DNA of 64,000 bases from Pyrenopolyporus hunteri (GCA_902806595.1 CADCXC010000037.1:2542001-2606000), one strand, 5' to 3'. Positions 49,401-62,943 are shown, counted from the stretch's first letter. Translations and numbers: made by a program. Notes: generated by a model not told the origin, from the letters alone.

Positions 49401-49776
49401 CGATATCCCGATCTCTCCCACGGTCTCGGCTATCATCTCGCCAGCCTCTACCCCTTCCGCGACCTCTACCGCGGAAGTCCCCGGAATAGCCTCCGCCACG
49501 AGGCCCACTAGGCGCATCGAGTAGGGCTTTCGGCCCCCGAGGAGGATCTCTTGGTAAAGCATCGCGAAAGAGATCCCGGTTGGCCGGGAATGCCGCAGCG
49601 TTCGATCGAGATTCGGCGGAGGAACGCCGTGGTCCGCCGTCGCTGTAAAGAGATCTCCGATCTGGAGAGCGATCTCGAGACCTAGAGCGGCGCGAATCGC
49701 CGTCGTAACGCGATCCGGTGTAGCGTGAAGCCCTATGAAAAAGCAGTCAGATAAGTATGAGGTACTGGGAAGCCAT
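43482..49776 (-). CDS. SNT1: SANT-domain corepressor Snt1 (Set3 complex / NCoR-SMRT-like)
   Basis: The main exons on the - strand are 45,814-49,732 and 43,482-45,755, joined by a 58-nt intron (donor gtaagc, branch gactaacc, acceptor acgtag). The product is at least 2,063 residues. The N-terminus is Arg/Asp/Ser/Gly-rich. The first SANT domain is FTEEETAIFEKAYLEFPKQW...IQFYYLKKEKSELN. After a basic stretch, a second SANT domain spans the splice (YWSVPEANDFPQLLRSFGSD ... SVM|IKNYYTRKK). The C-terminal 700 residues are Pro/Gln-rich with a long polyQ/QQH run. Snt1 scaffolds the Set3 histone-deacetylase complex, which represses by reading H3K4 methylation. The start is uncertain. Exon 45,814-49,732 begins at an acceptor and has no in-frame ATG. 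The nearest ATG (49,776, MASQ) would need a 33-nt intron, which is unusually short. Confidence 0.87.
44041..44160 (-). repeat. CAG/CAA repeat coding for polyQ and QQH repeats in SNT1
   Basis: On the coding strand this is CAG/CAA with CAC at regular intervals. It encodes (QQH)n and (QQQH)n and then an uninterrupted run of about eleven Gln. The period and phase are kept (multiples of three), so it is in frame and likely to vary in length between strains. Confidence 0.9.
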
Positions 49777-50990
49777 CTTAATTCGTCTAGGACAACATTG
49801 TACATCACAATCACGCCTAGGACAGGACTACACCTTCTCGTTGATACGCCCGCGTGCTACATATTTGCAAAGTGTAACGCGAAGACCAGCACTCAACAGT
49901 AGCCGTAAGGACATGATTGATGTATCTCACAGACGATCGAGGAAAGGGAATTCAGCTTACATGACAGGCAAGGGGGGCGAAAGAGGCCCGCCTATTAATA
50001 GCCTATAGAGTTCTCATGGAGTATATCCCATAGAATCAGAATTCGGCTTGACGAAACATGGGAAGTTGAAGGCCGGCAGATTCAGTCAGGACCTAGTTTG
50101 AAGATGAAATGCGGAAAGACGGGAGTCTGAATAGGAAATAAGGCGCCACAACACGGGCCCCCTCTCAGGTATTGAATTTTGGTTGGCTCGGTATCTAGGG
50201 CTTCGGAGCTAGTGGTTACGATTCGAAAAAGGCCCCGGTAGAATCGTAGGTATTGGATAAGTTTAAAGTAAACAAAATTATGCGATAGGATCGTGGAAGA
50301 TGAGAAGGTTGAAGAGGCTGAAATTGGAGACCTCGAAAACACAAACTTCGCGTGGCACCCGCTGGGACGATTACTAGAATCCCAGATAGGCTAGCCTAAA
50401 GTGAGCCCCCCAACAGGGATCAAGACAACCGGAGCACAGAAATCACTAACCTTGTCTGGCCTGGGGCTAAGCATTAAAGATGGCTAGGTCCCATTGGACC
50501 CCATCGGGGTCCATCTACTACTATGTCCAGGGTATATGTACATACATGCACATATAATACATCGAAGTTCCATGGGCCCCCCCTGCCGCCTGCCTTCCGT
50601 TACAGGCCCAATCATCTGTTCAACTTCCGAGCGCCCACGTCGTTTGAGACTGCCAAGTTGACCAACTGCGGGTGTGCATGATCAGGTTTATCTGTGGGAC
50701 GAAGATCCTCTGGGTGTAACTTCCGAATGTGTACACATATAATACAGTCTAGACGATACGGGCAATCTCCCTAAGTATAAGTAAGCAAAGACCATGTACG
50801 TATGTAAGTAAAGAAAGAGAGAAGCAAGATACATATTCACCTCCTCTTAATACGGGGCCGTGTAGTTGGGATTCTTCATGGTGTGAAAAGTCGAATAGAT
50901 CCATTCATGCTCGCCGTGCGGAAAGAAACGAAAAGAGAATGAAACATAAACCCAATCTTCCGTCAAGGTACAAATCGTATCCAGGAAGTC
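49777..50990. other. SNT1 upstream region up to the right AT boundary
   Basis: This should contain the SNT1 promoter, 5' UTR and perhaps its first coding exon. Open frames near 49,757-50,008 and 50,082-50,342 have no recognisable content. GC content is normal until about 50,990. Confidence 0.5.
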
Positions 50991-51377
50991 TTCGTACACC
51001 TAACCTTTTTAAATATAAAAATTCATAACTCCACCCTTTTAAACGTTATAAATCTGGAATGAATTTTATTAAATAGAGTAAAATTAATTGATTTTAACGG
51101 TATGGTTTTTATAAAAATAATTATATTTTTAAAAAAATTAAAAATAAAAATACGTTATTTTATTTTTATTAATAAAATTTTAATCGTAAATAACTTTTAA
51201 TTTAATACGTTATATATATAATTATAATTTTTATAAAATTTTATAAAATTTAAAGTTTTTATTAATATAATTTTTATTATTTAAAAATTAATAATAAATA
51301 TTTAAAAATAAATTTAAATTTTTTTTTATAAATATTATAATATTATATAAATTTAAATTAATTATTTTTAAAAAATT
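50991..51377. other. Transition zone between the island and the retroelement
   Basis: Composition falls from normal to RIP-like over about 60 bp (50,990-51,060), then stays A/T with few C/G for some 320 bp before the target duplication of the outer element. This part lies outside the element, so it is either another old repeat or single-copy DNA damaged by RIP spreading from the element. Confidence 0.6.
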
Positions 51378-51382
51378 ATTTT
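51378..51382. repeat. Target site duplication (left) of outer element
   Basis: ATTTT immediately precedes the 5' LTR and is repeated exactly after the 3' LTR at 63,960-63,964. Confidence 0.7.
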
Positions 51383-51652
51383 TATTAAATAATAAAAAGT
51401 TATTAATTAATAAATCGAAGGGAAAATATTAAACGATCGTTTAATATAAAAATTACGAAAAAAAGTTATATTTATTATATTTATTTATATAAAAATATAA
51501 TTAATTAATTTTATATTAATCGATATTTATATATCGTTTTAAAATGTATGTTTTAAATTTTCGTTATTTAAAGCGACGAGATATTTAATAAAAGTATATT
51601 TATTGTTATTATCGTTACGATGGATTTTTTAATATAAAATTATATAATTATA
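51383..51652. repeat. 5' LTR of outer element (270 bp)
   Basis: It pairs with 63,690-63,959 at equal length with no indels. This copy keeps more G and CpG (for example aagcgacgag where the partner has aagtaacgaa). Confidence 0.85.
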
Positions 51653-54600
51653 TTAATAATTTTTTTTTTCGTAGTTTTTTTTTTTTTTTAATTATTAATA
51701 ATAATAAATTTCCTTTTTTTTATTTTTTTACCTATTTTTATAATTTTATCGTAATATTATTCGTATTAATAAATATTTTTAACGTTTTATTAACGTTATT
51801 TTTTATTATAATATTAATAAAGTTATTTTTTTTATAAATTTATTTAATTTTCGTTATTTTTCGTTTTTCGTATAATTATCGAAATAATATAATATCGATT
51901 ATAAGTTTTTTTTTTTTCGTAATATTTAATTTAATTAAACATTCGTAAAATAAATAAAAATTAATATAAATAATAATAAAAAAATTCGAATAATTTAGTT
52001 TTTTATTAATTAATGAAATCGTCGTTTTAAAAATTATTATTATATTTACGTTATATATTATAATATAAATTTCGTTTATTAAAACGTTTCGTATAACGCG
52101 TTTTAATTTAATTAAATTTTAATAGATAATATTATTTTTAATATTAAAAAATAATTTCGAAAACGTTTTATTTACGATAAATATAATATATTCGATTTAA
52201 AAATTTAAATTTTTATTATTTATAAATGATTCGTTAATAAAAACGAATAGTTTAATAATTTTTAAATTTAAAAATATAAATTATAATTTTCGATCGATAT
52301 TTATTTTTTATTAATTAAATTATTTATTAAGTTTTGTAATTTCGATAATTTCGAGTTTACGATATTAAATTATTTCGAATATATTATAAATAACTTTAAG
52401 TTAATAAATCGATATTATATATATTTTACGGGTACGTTATTATATGTATTAATGTATTATATCGTTAACATCGATTTTAATAAAAGTAATTTTTTTTTTT
52501 TAATTTTTTTAATATAAATGGATTATTTCGTTAATTTTTATAGTGATAATATATTTATTAAAAATAATCGAATAATTTATAATTAGATATTTTTTTAATT
52601 TAATTAAAAATTTTATTTTTTTTTATTTTTAATTTTTTATTTAATCGAATATTTTATTAAATAATTCGAAAATATTATTAATTTATATATTTATTAATTC
52701 GAAATAATCGATCGATTTTAATATTAATAAATATAAATTATATGTAAATATAATTATTTAAAGTTTTTTTTTATAATGTTTAAAATATATAATTTATTAA
52801 TGTATGTTAATTTTTATTATATTATATAAAAGTTTTATAATTATTATAATCGTATTAAAAAATATTTAAATATAAAAGTAAAAAATAATCGAATTAAAAC
52901 GATACGATTTAATTTTAATTTTAATTATATATAAATTTATATAATATCATATAATTAAACTTTTATTTTTTTTTTTATAAAAATAAATATTAATATTATA
53001 ATTATTCGTTAATTTAATCGTTATATAATTAATAATTATATTAATATTATTTTTTTGTTTTTATCGTTATAATTTTAAATAATAAATTTAAATTTTTCGA
53101 AAAAATATAAGGTGTTTTTTTTTTTAATTTTTCGAACGATATAAAAATTAAATAATTAAATATCGTAAAATTTAACGAGATCGTATTTTTTAAACGAAAA
53201 TACGTTTTTATCGATAAGTTTTTTAATTTTTTTCGTATTTAATTTTTTAAAAGGTTTTTTAAGGGTTGTAATTTTTTTTTTTTTACGTAATTAAACGGTT
53301 AAAAATTAATTTTCGCGTTTTTTTATAATTATATAAATAATAATAATTTTTAGTTTATTTTTATTATTAAGCGGTTTTTTACGTTTTCGTTTTTAAGTTT
53401 TAAATGAATTTTTCGATGGTATATATATTTTATCGTCGTCGTTTTTTTATTAATCGAAATTAAAATCGGATTTTACGGTCGAAATAAACTTTAATACGTT
53501 AATTATTATATTACGATTATATGATTTAACGATTATTATATAAAAATTAACGGGTTTATTATTTATTTTAATTATATACGTTTCGTTATTTTTAACGATT
53601 AATATATATAAGTTTTTTTAATTATTTTTTTTATAATAAATACGTATTTTTAATTATAATAATAAATTTAACGTGTCGAATATATTCGAATTATTTTTTA
53701 TATTAAAAGTATCGATTATTTATCGTTTTATTTTAATTTTATTTATTTTAATTATAGTTTTTTTAATCGTTGTTTTTTTAATTTTTAAAAATAATATTAT
53801 AAATAAATTATCGATTAATCGTAAATACGTATTAAATATTAATAATGTAAGTATTAATTCGTTAAATTTTACGGTGTTGTTAATGGTTTTTACGGTTATT
53901 TATAATACGTATTCGAATTTTACGTTAAATAAGTTTTTAAATATAATTTTAAAAGTTTATCGTAACGGTTTATAATATCGTTTTAATTTATTTATTAAAT
54001 TATAAAATTTAACGAGTATTTTTTTAATTATAATATTTAAAGTTTTAATATTAATCGTAAATTTATTAATAATAAAGTTTTTTTCGATATCGTAAATAAT
54101 ATCGTCGAATGGATTTAAATAAATATTAATTTATATTATTTATAATGTATTTTAAATGTATTTTATTATTATATTTTTTAAAAATTTCGTAATTTAATAT
54201 GTCGTAATTTAATTAATAATATAAAGTATTAATTTTATATTAATATATATTATATTAACGAATATATTATAATTAAAGTTAACGTTATTTTTAATAATAA
54301 ATTTAAATCGTTTCGATTAATTATTATGTATTTAATATTAATAGTAATATTTATTAATTTTATCGATTAAAGTTTTATCGAAATTATTATAATTTATTTT
54401 AATAAATAAACGATATAATTTATTTATTATAAAATAGTCGAATCGTTAATAAATTTAACGAAGTTTAATTTTCGTAAAATAATAATAAATGATTATAAAA
54501 TTATAATCGTTAAATAAAAATTATAAATGTTTTTATTTATAAACGATAAAATATTTTTTATTTTTATGTGTAAATACGTTTTTAATATTATTAAAATATA

Positions 54601-56771
54601 TGTTAAAACGGTTTATATTTTTAAAATATAATAAAAACGATGTATTTAATAATATAATTTAAAACGTAATAAATTTAAACGGTATAAATATATAAACGGT
54701 ATTTAAATTTCGTTATTTTATATTATTATTAAATCGAATAATATAACGTTTTATTATTTCGATATTTAAAAATATATATAGATATAATTATTATAAAATT
54801 TTAAATTAAAATTTACCGTTAAATAAAATTTCGATTATTTTTATATTCGATATAATATTTTAAAATATATTAATATATCGATCGTTAAAATAAAACGTAA
54901 TATCGTATAAAATATTATAAATTATAAAGTTAAAAACGTCGGTTACGATTATCGCGTAAAACGCCGTTTAATTTACGAATATATTTATTACGTTTTAACC
55001 GTTAATTTCGCCGTAAATAATAAAATAATAATTTAAAATAATAATCGATAATTTTTCGTTATTTTTATTATTTTTTTAAATATATTAAATATTATAATTT
55101 TATTTATTATCGTTATCGTTATTTTTTCGTATATTAATTTTTTTATAATCGAATAAAAATTAATTATAATTTTCGTTAATATTTTTAAAATCGAAGTTTC
55201 GTTTTTATACGTAACGTCGTTAATTTATATATTTATTTCGTCGTTTTAAAATAAAGTATTTTATAAATTAATATTTCGTTTTATTATATATAAAATATTT
55301 TTTTTAATATTATAATTTTTTAATACGTTATAAAATTTCGTTACGTAATTAAAATTAACTTTTATTATTATAATAAATTCGATTAATTTAATATTAATTC
55401 GATATTTTTTAATTATAATTTATATTATATAATTTAATACGATATATTATATCGATAATAACTCGAAAATTTAAATAAATATTATCGAATATATTTAATT
55501 ATTAAAAAATTATAACGTAAAAAATAAAATATTTTTATATAATAGTTACGATATTTTTTTTAAAATTATAATCGATTATATAATTAATAGTTAATTTTTT
55601 TTAAATACGTTAAATTTTTTCGATTAATAATTTTACTTAAATAAATAAATTTTTATTAAAGTTTTTTTTTATAATTAAAAATATTATCGTTTAATATTAT
55701 TTAATTATATATATTTATTAATTTTTTAATAAATAAAAATACGTTTTCGTACGTTTAATTATATTTTAAAAAATATAATTTATATCGATTAATTAATTGT
55801 AATAATATTATTATATTCGTTTTTTTAATATCGTTAAATACGTATTAACGTATATATATTTTTTAATTTTAATTTTATAATATAAATTTTTAAAAATTTT
55901 AATTTTTTCGTTTATAATATCGTATTTATTATTTTTAAACTTATAATCGTCGTTATTATACATTTTAATAAAATCGATAAAAATACGTAACGAATTAAAA
56001 TTTATTAAATATTAATATATTTATTAAATTAATTATAAATAATATAATAATTATAAATTTCGTTATTATTATAAAATAATATAACGTTATTAATTAAATT
56101 AATATTATAATTATTATAATATCGATTATTATATCGATTATTATTAAAAAATAATATAATATTATTAATCGATTTATTATTAAAAAAAAATAAAAATAAT
56201 AAATTATTATTAATCGAATTATTATTAAATCGATTATTATATTATAAAATTTTAAAATTATTTCGATAATTATATTATAATATTTTTTATATCGTTAAAT
56301 GTTATAAATATTATTACGATAATTTTAAAAGTTATTAATTACTTTAATTACGATTAATTTAAAAGTTTTTAATCGATTAAAAAAATATATTTTTATTAAA
56401 GTTTTCGTAAAAAAATAAAATTACTTTTATTAATAAATTCGTTAAATTATTTTTTAATTATTTTTTTAACGATATTTTTTAAAAATAATAAAAATTTAAT
56501 AATTTTAATTATTTTCGTTAATTTTTTAACGTAAATATAAACGTTTTTAATATATATATTATATTTTTGTAAATAATCGATTTTTTTAATATGTAATTAT
56601 TTAATTATATATTAAAATTATTTTTTGTTTTAATTATCGAAATTTTTTTTAAATTGTTATTATAATTAAATGTTAAAAAAATTATTATTATATATTTAAA
56701 AATATTTCGCGAAATAAATATTTAAAATTTTTAATTTTATTTTATTAAGGTTAAATTTTTTAAAATTTAAA

Positions 56772-56776
56772 TTTAT
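56772..56776. repeat. Target site duplication (left) of inner element
   Basis: TTTAT just before the TG start of the inner 5' LTR, repeated at 62,944-62,948 just after the inner 3' LTR. Confidence 0.75.
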
Positions 56777-56993
56777 TGATGGTTAATTGATTTATGTACG
56801 TATTATTTCGTGGTATGTATTTTAGGAGGAGGAAGTATTTATATATTTTCGTTTATATAAAAGAGATTTTTTTTACGGTTTTTTTGTTAGATATTTTTTT
56901 TTTTTTAGATAATTTATATAATATTAATTTTATTTTATTGCGATTGTTTTTATTGTTATTTTTTTATTTTATTTACGTACGTATTTATTAATA
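56777..56993. repeat. 5' LTR of inner element (217 bp), + strand C-depleted
   Basis: By hand alignment with the 3' LTR there are about 40 differences, all transitions. At about 21 sites this copy has T where the other has C, and at about 16 it has G where the other has A. The open frame at 56,794-56,991 lies wholly inside the LTR and is not a gene. Confidence 0.88.
56851..56860. promoter_or_regulatory. Possible LTR TATA box
   Basis: gtttatataa is identical in both inner LTRs (56,851-56,860 and 62,801-62,810), about 75 bp into each. The purines that follow (aagaga in the 5' copy) suit a Pol II promoter in U3. This is weak evidence in such AT-rich DNA. Confidence 0.3.
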
Positions 56994-59900
56994 TTGATTA
57001 GTGTTGTTAAAGTTAATAATATAGATTAGTAAGGTTAAAAAAGTTATTATTACGATAATATGAAAGATTTTTATCGTAGTAATATACGTAATAATAGTAT
57101 TTTTTTTTTATACGATATTTTTTTGTTTATGTTAGAATATCGTTTTATTATATTAAATTTTTTTAAATTTATAATATTTATTATGTTGTAAAAAGTTAAA
57201 AATTTAATTTAAACGTAAATTTGTATTAGGGAGTTCGATTTAATTGAGTGAAATATTAAGGAGAAATTTATTAAATTGATGAGATATATTTTTAATAATC
57301 GTATGTTTTTTGATTAATAATTCGATTATAAGGTTTTAAGGTGGGAAAAAATTAATTTTTAAATTATTATCGAAAAGTAAAAAACGATATGGGTATTATT
57401 TTTTTTAGAAAATTTAATTGTTATAAATAAAAGTAAGTTATATATTTGTATAACGGAGGATATTTTAAAGGAATATTAAGAGTAGTTTAAAGGTTTTATA
57501 GTGGGAGATTTTACGGTTATGTTACGTTAATTTAAGGTTATATTAAAATACGTGTTTATGTAAAAAAATATTTATATGGGTAGAAGTAATATTAATATAG
57601 CGGAAGTTTTAATTAATTTTATATTGATGTATAAATTTTTTAAATGAAATTACGATAAATTAAAACGTATTAAGTATAAGTGGTTTAACGTTTTAATATA
57701 GAAAGCGTTAATATATCGTATCGATAAAGGTACGGTTTATTTTTCGATATTTATGTCGAGTTATATTTACGTTACGATATAAAAGCGGTTAACGATTTTT
57801 TATTTTATAATGTTAATATAGGTAAGAAATTAAAGAAGGTTAGATTTATAAGTATTAATAATTTCGGTCGAATTATTTTCGATATCGTATTATTAATGTT
57901 ACGAATTGTCGGTTTAATAGTCGTTTTTATTTTTTTTTATTGTTAATAATTTATTATCGGTATTTAATACGTCGTTATTTTTTTCGTTAAATTAAGTTTT
58001 CGCGACGTAGTTTACGTTTTAATTTTTATTTAAATTTTAGTAGCGAATTTTTTTTTCGTTATTTTAAGTTTTTTAGGGTAATTTTTGTATTTAATTCGAG
58101 TTTTAAATGTTTAGTATATTTATTTTTTTTGTTTTCGTATTTGTTTAATTAAGGGTAATCGTATTTTTTTAAATTAATATTATCGATTTATATTTTATTA
58201 TTTTAATTTACGTTAAATTATAAAGGTATAATTAACGATATATTTTTAATTTTATACGAAAAAAATAATTTTAATTTTTATTATTGGAAAATGTTTATGG
58301 ATTTTTCGAATCGTTATCGAATGGTTTATATATAATATTAACGGTTTTATTAAACGTTATATTAAAAAGAAAAAATTATTATATCGGAAATTACGGTTTT
58401 TTTTTTTAAACGGTTTTATAATTTTTATTAATTAAATCGATTTTTATATTTATATTTATCGGAAATTAATAAGGCGATATTTATTACGACGTTTTTTTTA
58501 TTTAAGTTTTTAACGAGATGTATTTTTTTATTATTATCGGTTATTTTAAAAAAGTTTAAAATAATGAAAATAATTATATCGAAGAGTTTTATAACGTTTT
58601 AAAAAATAAGTTTCGTTTTTTTTTAAACGTATGTTATATAGTTAAAATTTATTAAATTTAATTTTATATTGTGTTTTTTATTATTTTTATTAAATAAACG
58701 GTTATTTATTTTTTATATAACGTATTTTATTATTAATGTTTTACGGATATGTATTTTATTATAAAGCGATATTTTAATACGAAGTAAAATAAAGTTTAAT
58801 ATTATTATAATTAAACTTTAATTATTTTTTTTAGTATTAAAGTTAAAAAAAAAAATAAAGGAAAATTCGACTTTAAAATGTTATAAATAATATTAGATAA
58901 ATTAATATTATATTAACGTATTTTTAAAAAAAATTTTCGAAGCGAATAATAATTTATTATAATTATATAACGCGTTATTCGTAACGTATTTTAATTGTAA
59001 TATATTTTATTTATTTTATTATATTAGTTCGAGAAATTAATTAGTAAGTTTTGTGCGTTAATCGATATTTTCGAAAATATTAAAAAAATGTATTAATTTT
59101 TAATTAAAAACGATAACGACGAAAATTTTAATTAATTTTATATTAAACGAAGGTATTATCGTAATAATAAAAGCGATTAATATTAATCGAAAAAAACGAT
59201 TTAAATTAAAAAATGTTATTATTAGGTGTATAAAAAAAAAAGATATTAATTTATTAAATATTTCGAAAATAAGTAGAAAAAAATTAAAGGACGTTAACGA
59301 ATTTAAAAAAGTAAAAATAAGGGTAAATATATTACGTTTTTAACGGGTTATAAAGGTATTAAATAGGAAAACTTAGATTCGAAGGATAATAATTAAAACG
59401 TCGCTGTTTTCGAAACGAAAAAAGTCGATTTTTAACATTAATTAACCGCGGTATATTTAACGAATTAAATATGTTAATATTAAATCGTTGTTTATTACCC
59501 CCCTATCGATAAATTAAAGGATAATATTATATTTATTTTAAATCGATATATTAAAAATATTTTTTAAAGTATTATTTTCGATATCGACGTAATTAAAATA
59601 TTTATTATAAAAAAAAGTTAATGTTAAATTTTTATAAAAAATTTTCTCGATCGAAATTTTAAAATAAATAATAATCGAACCGGTGAAATTAATATTAAAT
59701 TCGAAAACGAACTTTTAATTAAATTATTAAAAACGATTATAATTAACGTTTTATTCGAATTAATCGATTTTTATATTATAGATTTAAATATTTCGTTTTT
59801 TATATATTTAAAAAATATAAATCGATTAAACGTTTATTTAAATAACGTTATAAATTAATTAATTAAAAAAAATAGTATTATTATTGTTGTTATTTATAAA

Positions 59901-62726
59901 TAAAAATATTTATAATTTTATTTCGATAATATAATTTTTTTTATAAAATTCGAATTACGTTATATTTATATTCGATTTAGTTATTTTTTTATAATTAAAT
60001 TATATATTTTTTTAAATAAAATAGGTTATAACGTCGATATTAAAAATATTAAAAAAATTAATAAATTTTACTATTATTATTAAATTAAAAGTAAGGTTTT
60101 TTAAAAATTTAAATTTAATTTAAAAAATTTTAATATAAATTTTAATTACGAAATTATCGTTAATATTATATATTTAAATAAACATTTTATTTTATATGTA
60201 ATTAACGTCGTTATAAAATTTTAAACTATTCGTTTTATAAAAATTATTTTTATTAAAAAAATTTAAAATATATTAAAATAATATTAAATTAATATTTACT
60301 TCGAACTTTCGAATATTATTATATATAATATCGAAACGAATTTCGATAATATCGAATTTCGAAATAAAGTTCGTATTATTAAAATTATTTATTATTAAAT
60401 ATTAATCGAAATATATTAATTAATTGATAAGGTCGAAGAATATTACGACTTCGTTTATAAAATATATAAAATTATTACTGATAAATTTTAAGGTTTAAAT
60501 TTACGCGTAATTTAATTATAAATAATTATTAAAATAGTTAACGATACGATTAATTTTAATAATTTAGTACTTATATTTTTTATATTCGACGCTTACTTTA
60601 AAATTAATATAAATTTATTTTTTATCTTTATATAAACTTAAAAAATATAAACCGTTTAAAAAATAATAATAAAAATTAAAAAAATTAAAATATAACGTTT
60701 TATAAAAAATACCTTAAATATATATAATAATTTTAACATATAAAAAACTTTTCTTACGTTACTTTCTATCGATAACGAAATATTCGTTTATAAAAAAAAA
60801 AAAAAATAAAAAAAAGTTTATAAAATTATTATAATATCGAATAAAAATATTACCATCGTTTTTAACGCTTCGAATAAAATATCTACGTTTAAAAATTTTC
60901 ATATTAAATCGTATATCTAATTTAAAAAAAATTTCGTACCGTTTAAAAAATTTAAAATTAAATTATTAACGTCAATTTTTAACTTTAATAACTATTAAAT
61001 TATCCCGAAAAAAAATCTTATATATGTTAACGATTTTTCCTATATTATAAAACTATACATTATTAATAAAAAATAAAAAAATTTTACTTTCGTTATTAAA
61101 TTATAAACGAATAAAAAAATTATTACATAAAAAAAACCTTATAAAATATCGAATATAAAAAAATTTAACGTTTTATTCGAAAAAAATATTTTACGTCTAA
61201 AAGTTTACGATGTAATTATATATTAAAGCGTTACGATTTTTAAATTACGAATAATTCGTAAAATTAAGGGTAAAAACACCGTCGCGTTATACGAAAAATT
61301 TCGTTTAATAATTTAAAATTATAATAATTTCGATAAAAAATATATTATAACGTATATATTTATTATTTAAAAAGTTAATTAACGTATTATATTAATTTTA
61401 ACACTTATATTACGTCGTAAAAAGATAAAAATTATAATTCGAAACATTATAATAATTTATACTTAATCTAAAACATCGATGTAAAAAACCATTTTTATAT
61501 ATTTATTAATCGAATTTAAAAATAAATATCTTAAAGAAATATTATTATAAATAATTAAATTTTTATATAATTTCGTAAAATTAAATACTTATTAATTTAA
61601 AATTTATTCGCGTTACTATTAATAAAAATTACGAATAAAATTATTAACTTTCGACCCTTATTTACTTATAATAAACTCGAATTTATTCGAAATTATTAAC
61701 TTTTAAATAAATAATATCCTTAATATTAATATTATAAATTTTTTTATTATTAAAAATAAAACTTTTAATAAAATTAAAATTAAAACGCGCCTTTAAAAAA
61801 TTATAAACTTCGAAATTAAAAATTTTAATAATTTACGTATTATAATCTACGATAAAAATTTAAGCGTAACGACTATTTAAAAAAATTAAATTAAAAAATT
61901 TAAATTATTAAACGTTAAAACTTTTAATATAATTAAAAAATTCGTAAAATAATAAATTCGAAATATATATATCGCTTTTATATATTAATTCGAAGTAATT
62001 TTCGATTATTTTATAATAATTTAATATTTCGAATTCGAACCTAAAAAAATTAAAGTTTTTAACGTTAAGATTAAATAATAAATAAATAATTAAATATATA
62101 AACTTTAATATATCGAACTAAACTTTTAAAATTTACGCCTTTATATTTTTATCGATGGATTTTTTATAAATAATAAAAATTTAAATTTATAAATTAAATA
62201 TATTATTATTTTAAATAATAAAAATTTTATCGATCGAAATAATAAAATATAAATTATTAATAATATCATTTATTAATTATTTATTAAATATAAATAAATT
62301 ATTCGTAACGTATTTATTAATAAAATTTATAAAATAATTTAAAATTTCGACGTCGATTATATCGTTTATTATATAATTAATATTATTTTAAAACGTTTTT
62401 TACTCTTTAAAACCCCTTTCGTTTTATATATCGATTCTTTATCGCTATATTAATATTTAATATAAATGGAAAATATTAACGAAAAAAAGTTAATAATTAA
62501 TTTTATAACGTTAAAGTAATTTTATAAAAATCGAGAAATTAATAATATTCGATAAATTTATAAATTATATAACTTTACGAACGTAATAATAAAAACGTCC
62601 CTTAATAAAATTATAAAAAATTTAATAAAAAAAAATTAAATTAATTTAAAATTAAAAAAATAAATAAAACGAAAAATTTAATTAATAATTTGTAATTAAT
62701 TAATTACGAAAAAAAAATAAAATAAA

Positions 62727-62943
62727 TAATAATTAATTAACTTATATACGTATCACTTTGTAGTACGTATTTTAGGAAGAGGAAGTACTTATGTACCTTC
62801 GTTTATATAAAAAAAACTTTTCTTATAATTTCCTTACTAAATATTTTTTCTTCTTTAAATAATTTATATAACATTAATTTTATTTTATCGCGATTACTTT
62901 TATTATTATTTCCTTACTTTATTTACGTACGTACTTATTAATA
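62727..62943. repeat. 3' LTR of inner element (217 bp), + strand G-depleted
   Basis: It pairs with 56,777-56,993. It keeps C in CA/CT/CC (for example tatcac, tgtacc, tttcctta) where the 5' LTR has T, and has A where the 5' LTR has G. The A-rich run acgaaaaaaaaataaaataaa just upstream (about 62,705-62,726) may be the mutated polypurine tract. Confidence 0.88.

Larger units (their letters stand above)
56777..62943. mobile_element. Inner LTR retrotransposon (6,167 bp), RIP-inactivated, nested
   Basis: Direct repeats of 217 bp (56,777-56,993 and 62,727-62,943) align without gaps. The 5' copy still begins TGATGG, both end ATA (CA after RIP), and both are bounded by TTTAT. The length is typical of a Copia- or Gypsy-type element. 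From the 5' LTR to about 58,800 the + strand has essentially no cytosine outside CpG while G persists in GG/AG/GT. From about 60,000 to the 3' LTR the reverse holds. Mutation therefore switched strand inside the element. Many stops are present in all frames and no protein domain can be read. It inserted into the outer element before or during RIP. Confidence 0.88.

Noticed and set aside
49239..49814. 191-codon - strand open frame over the SNT1 N-terminus
   Set aside because: It is the wrong frame; the Arg/Asp/Ser-rich frame continues unbroken into the SNT1 exon.
53673..53975. 100-codon + strand open frame with hydrophobic helices
   Set aside because: It lies inside the dead outer retroelement. 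The apparent membrane helices come from TTT/ATT/TTA codons created by C-to-T change.
56794..56991. 65-codon + strand open frame
   Set aside because: It lies wholly within the 5' LTR of the inner element.
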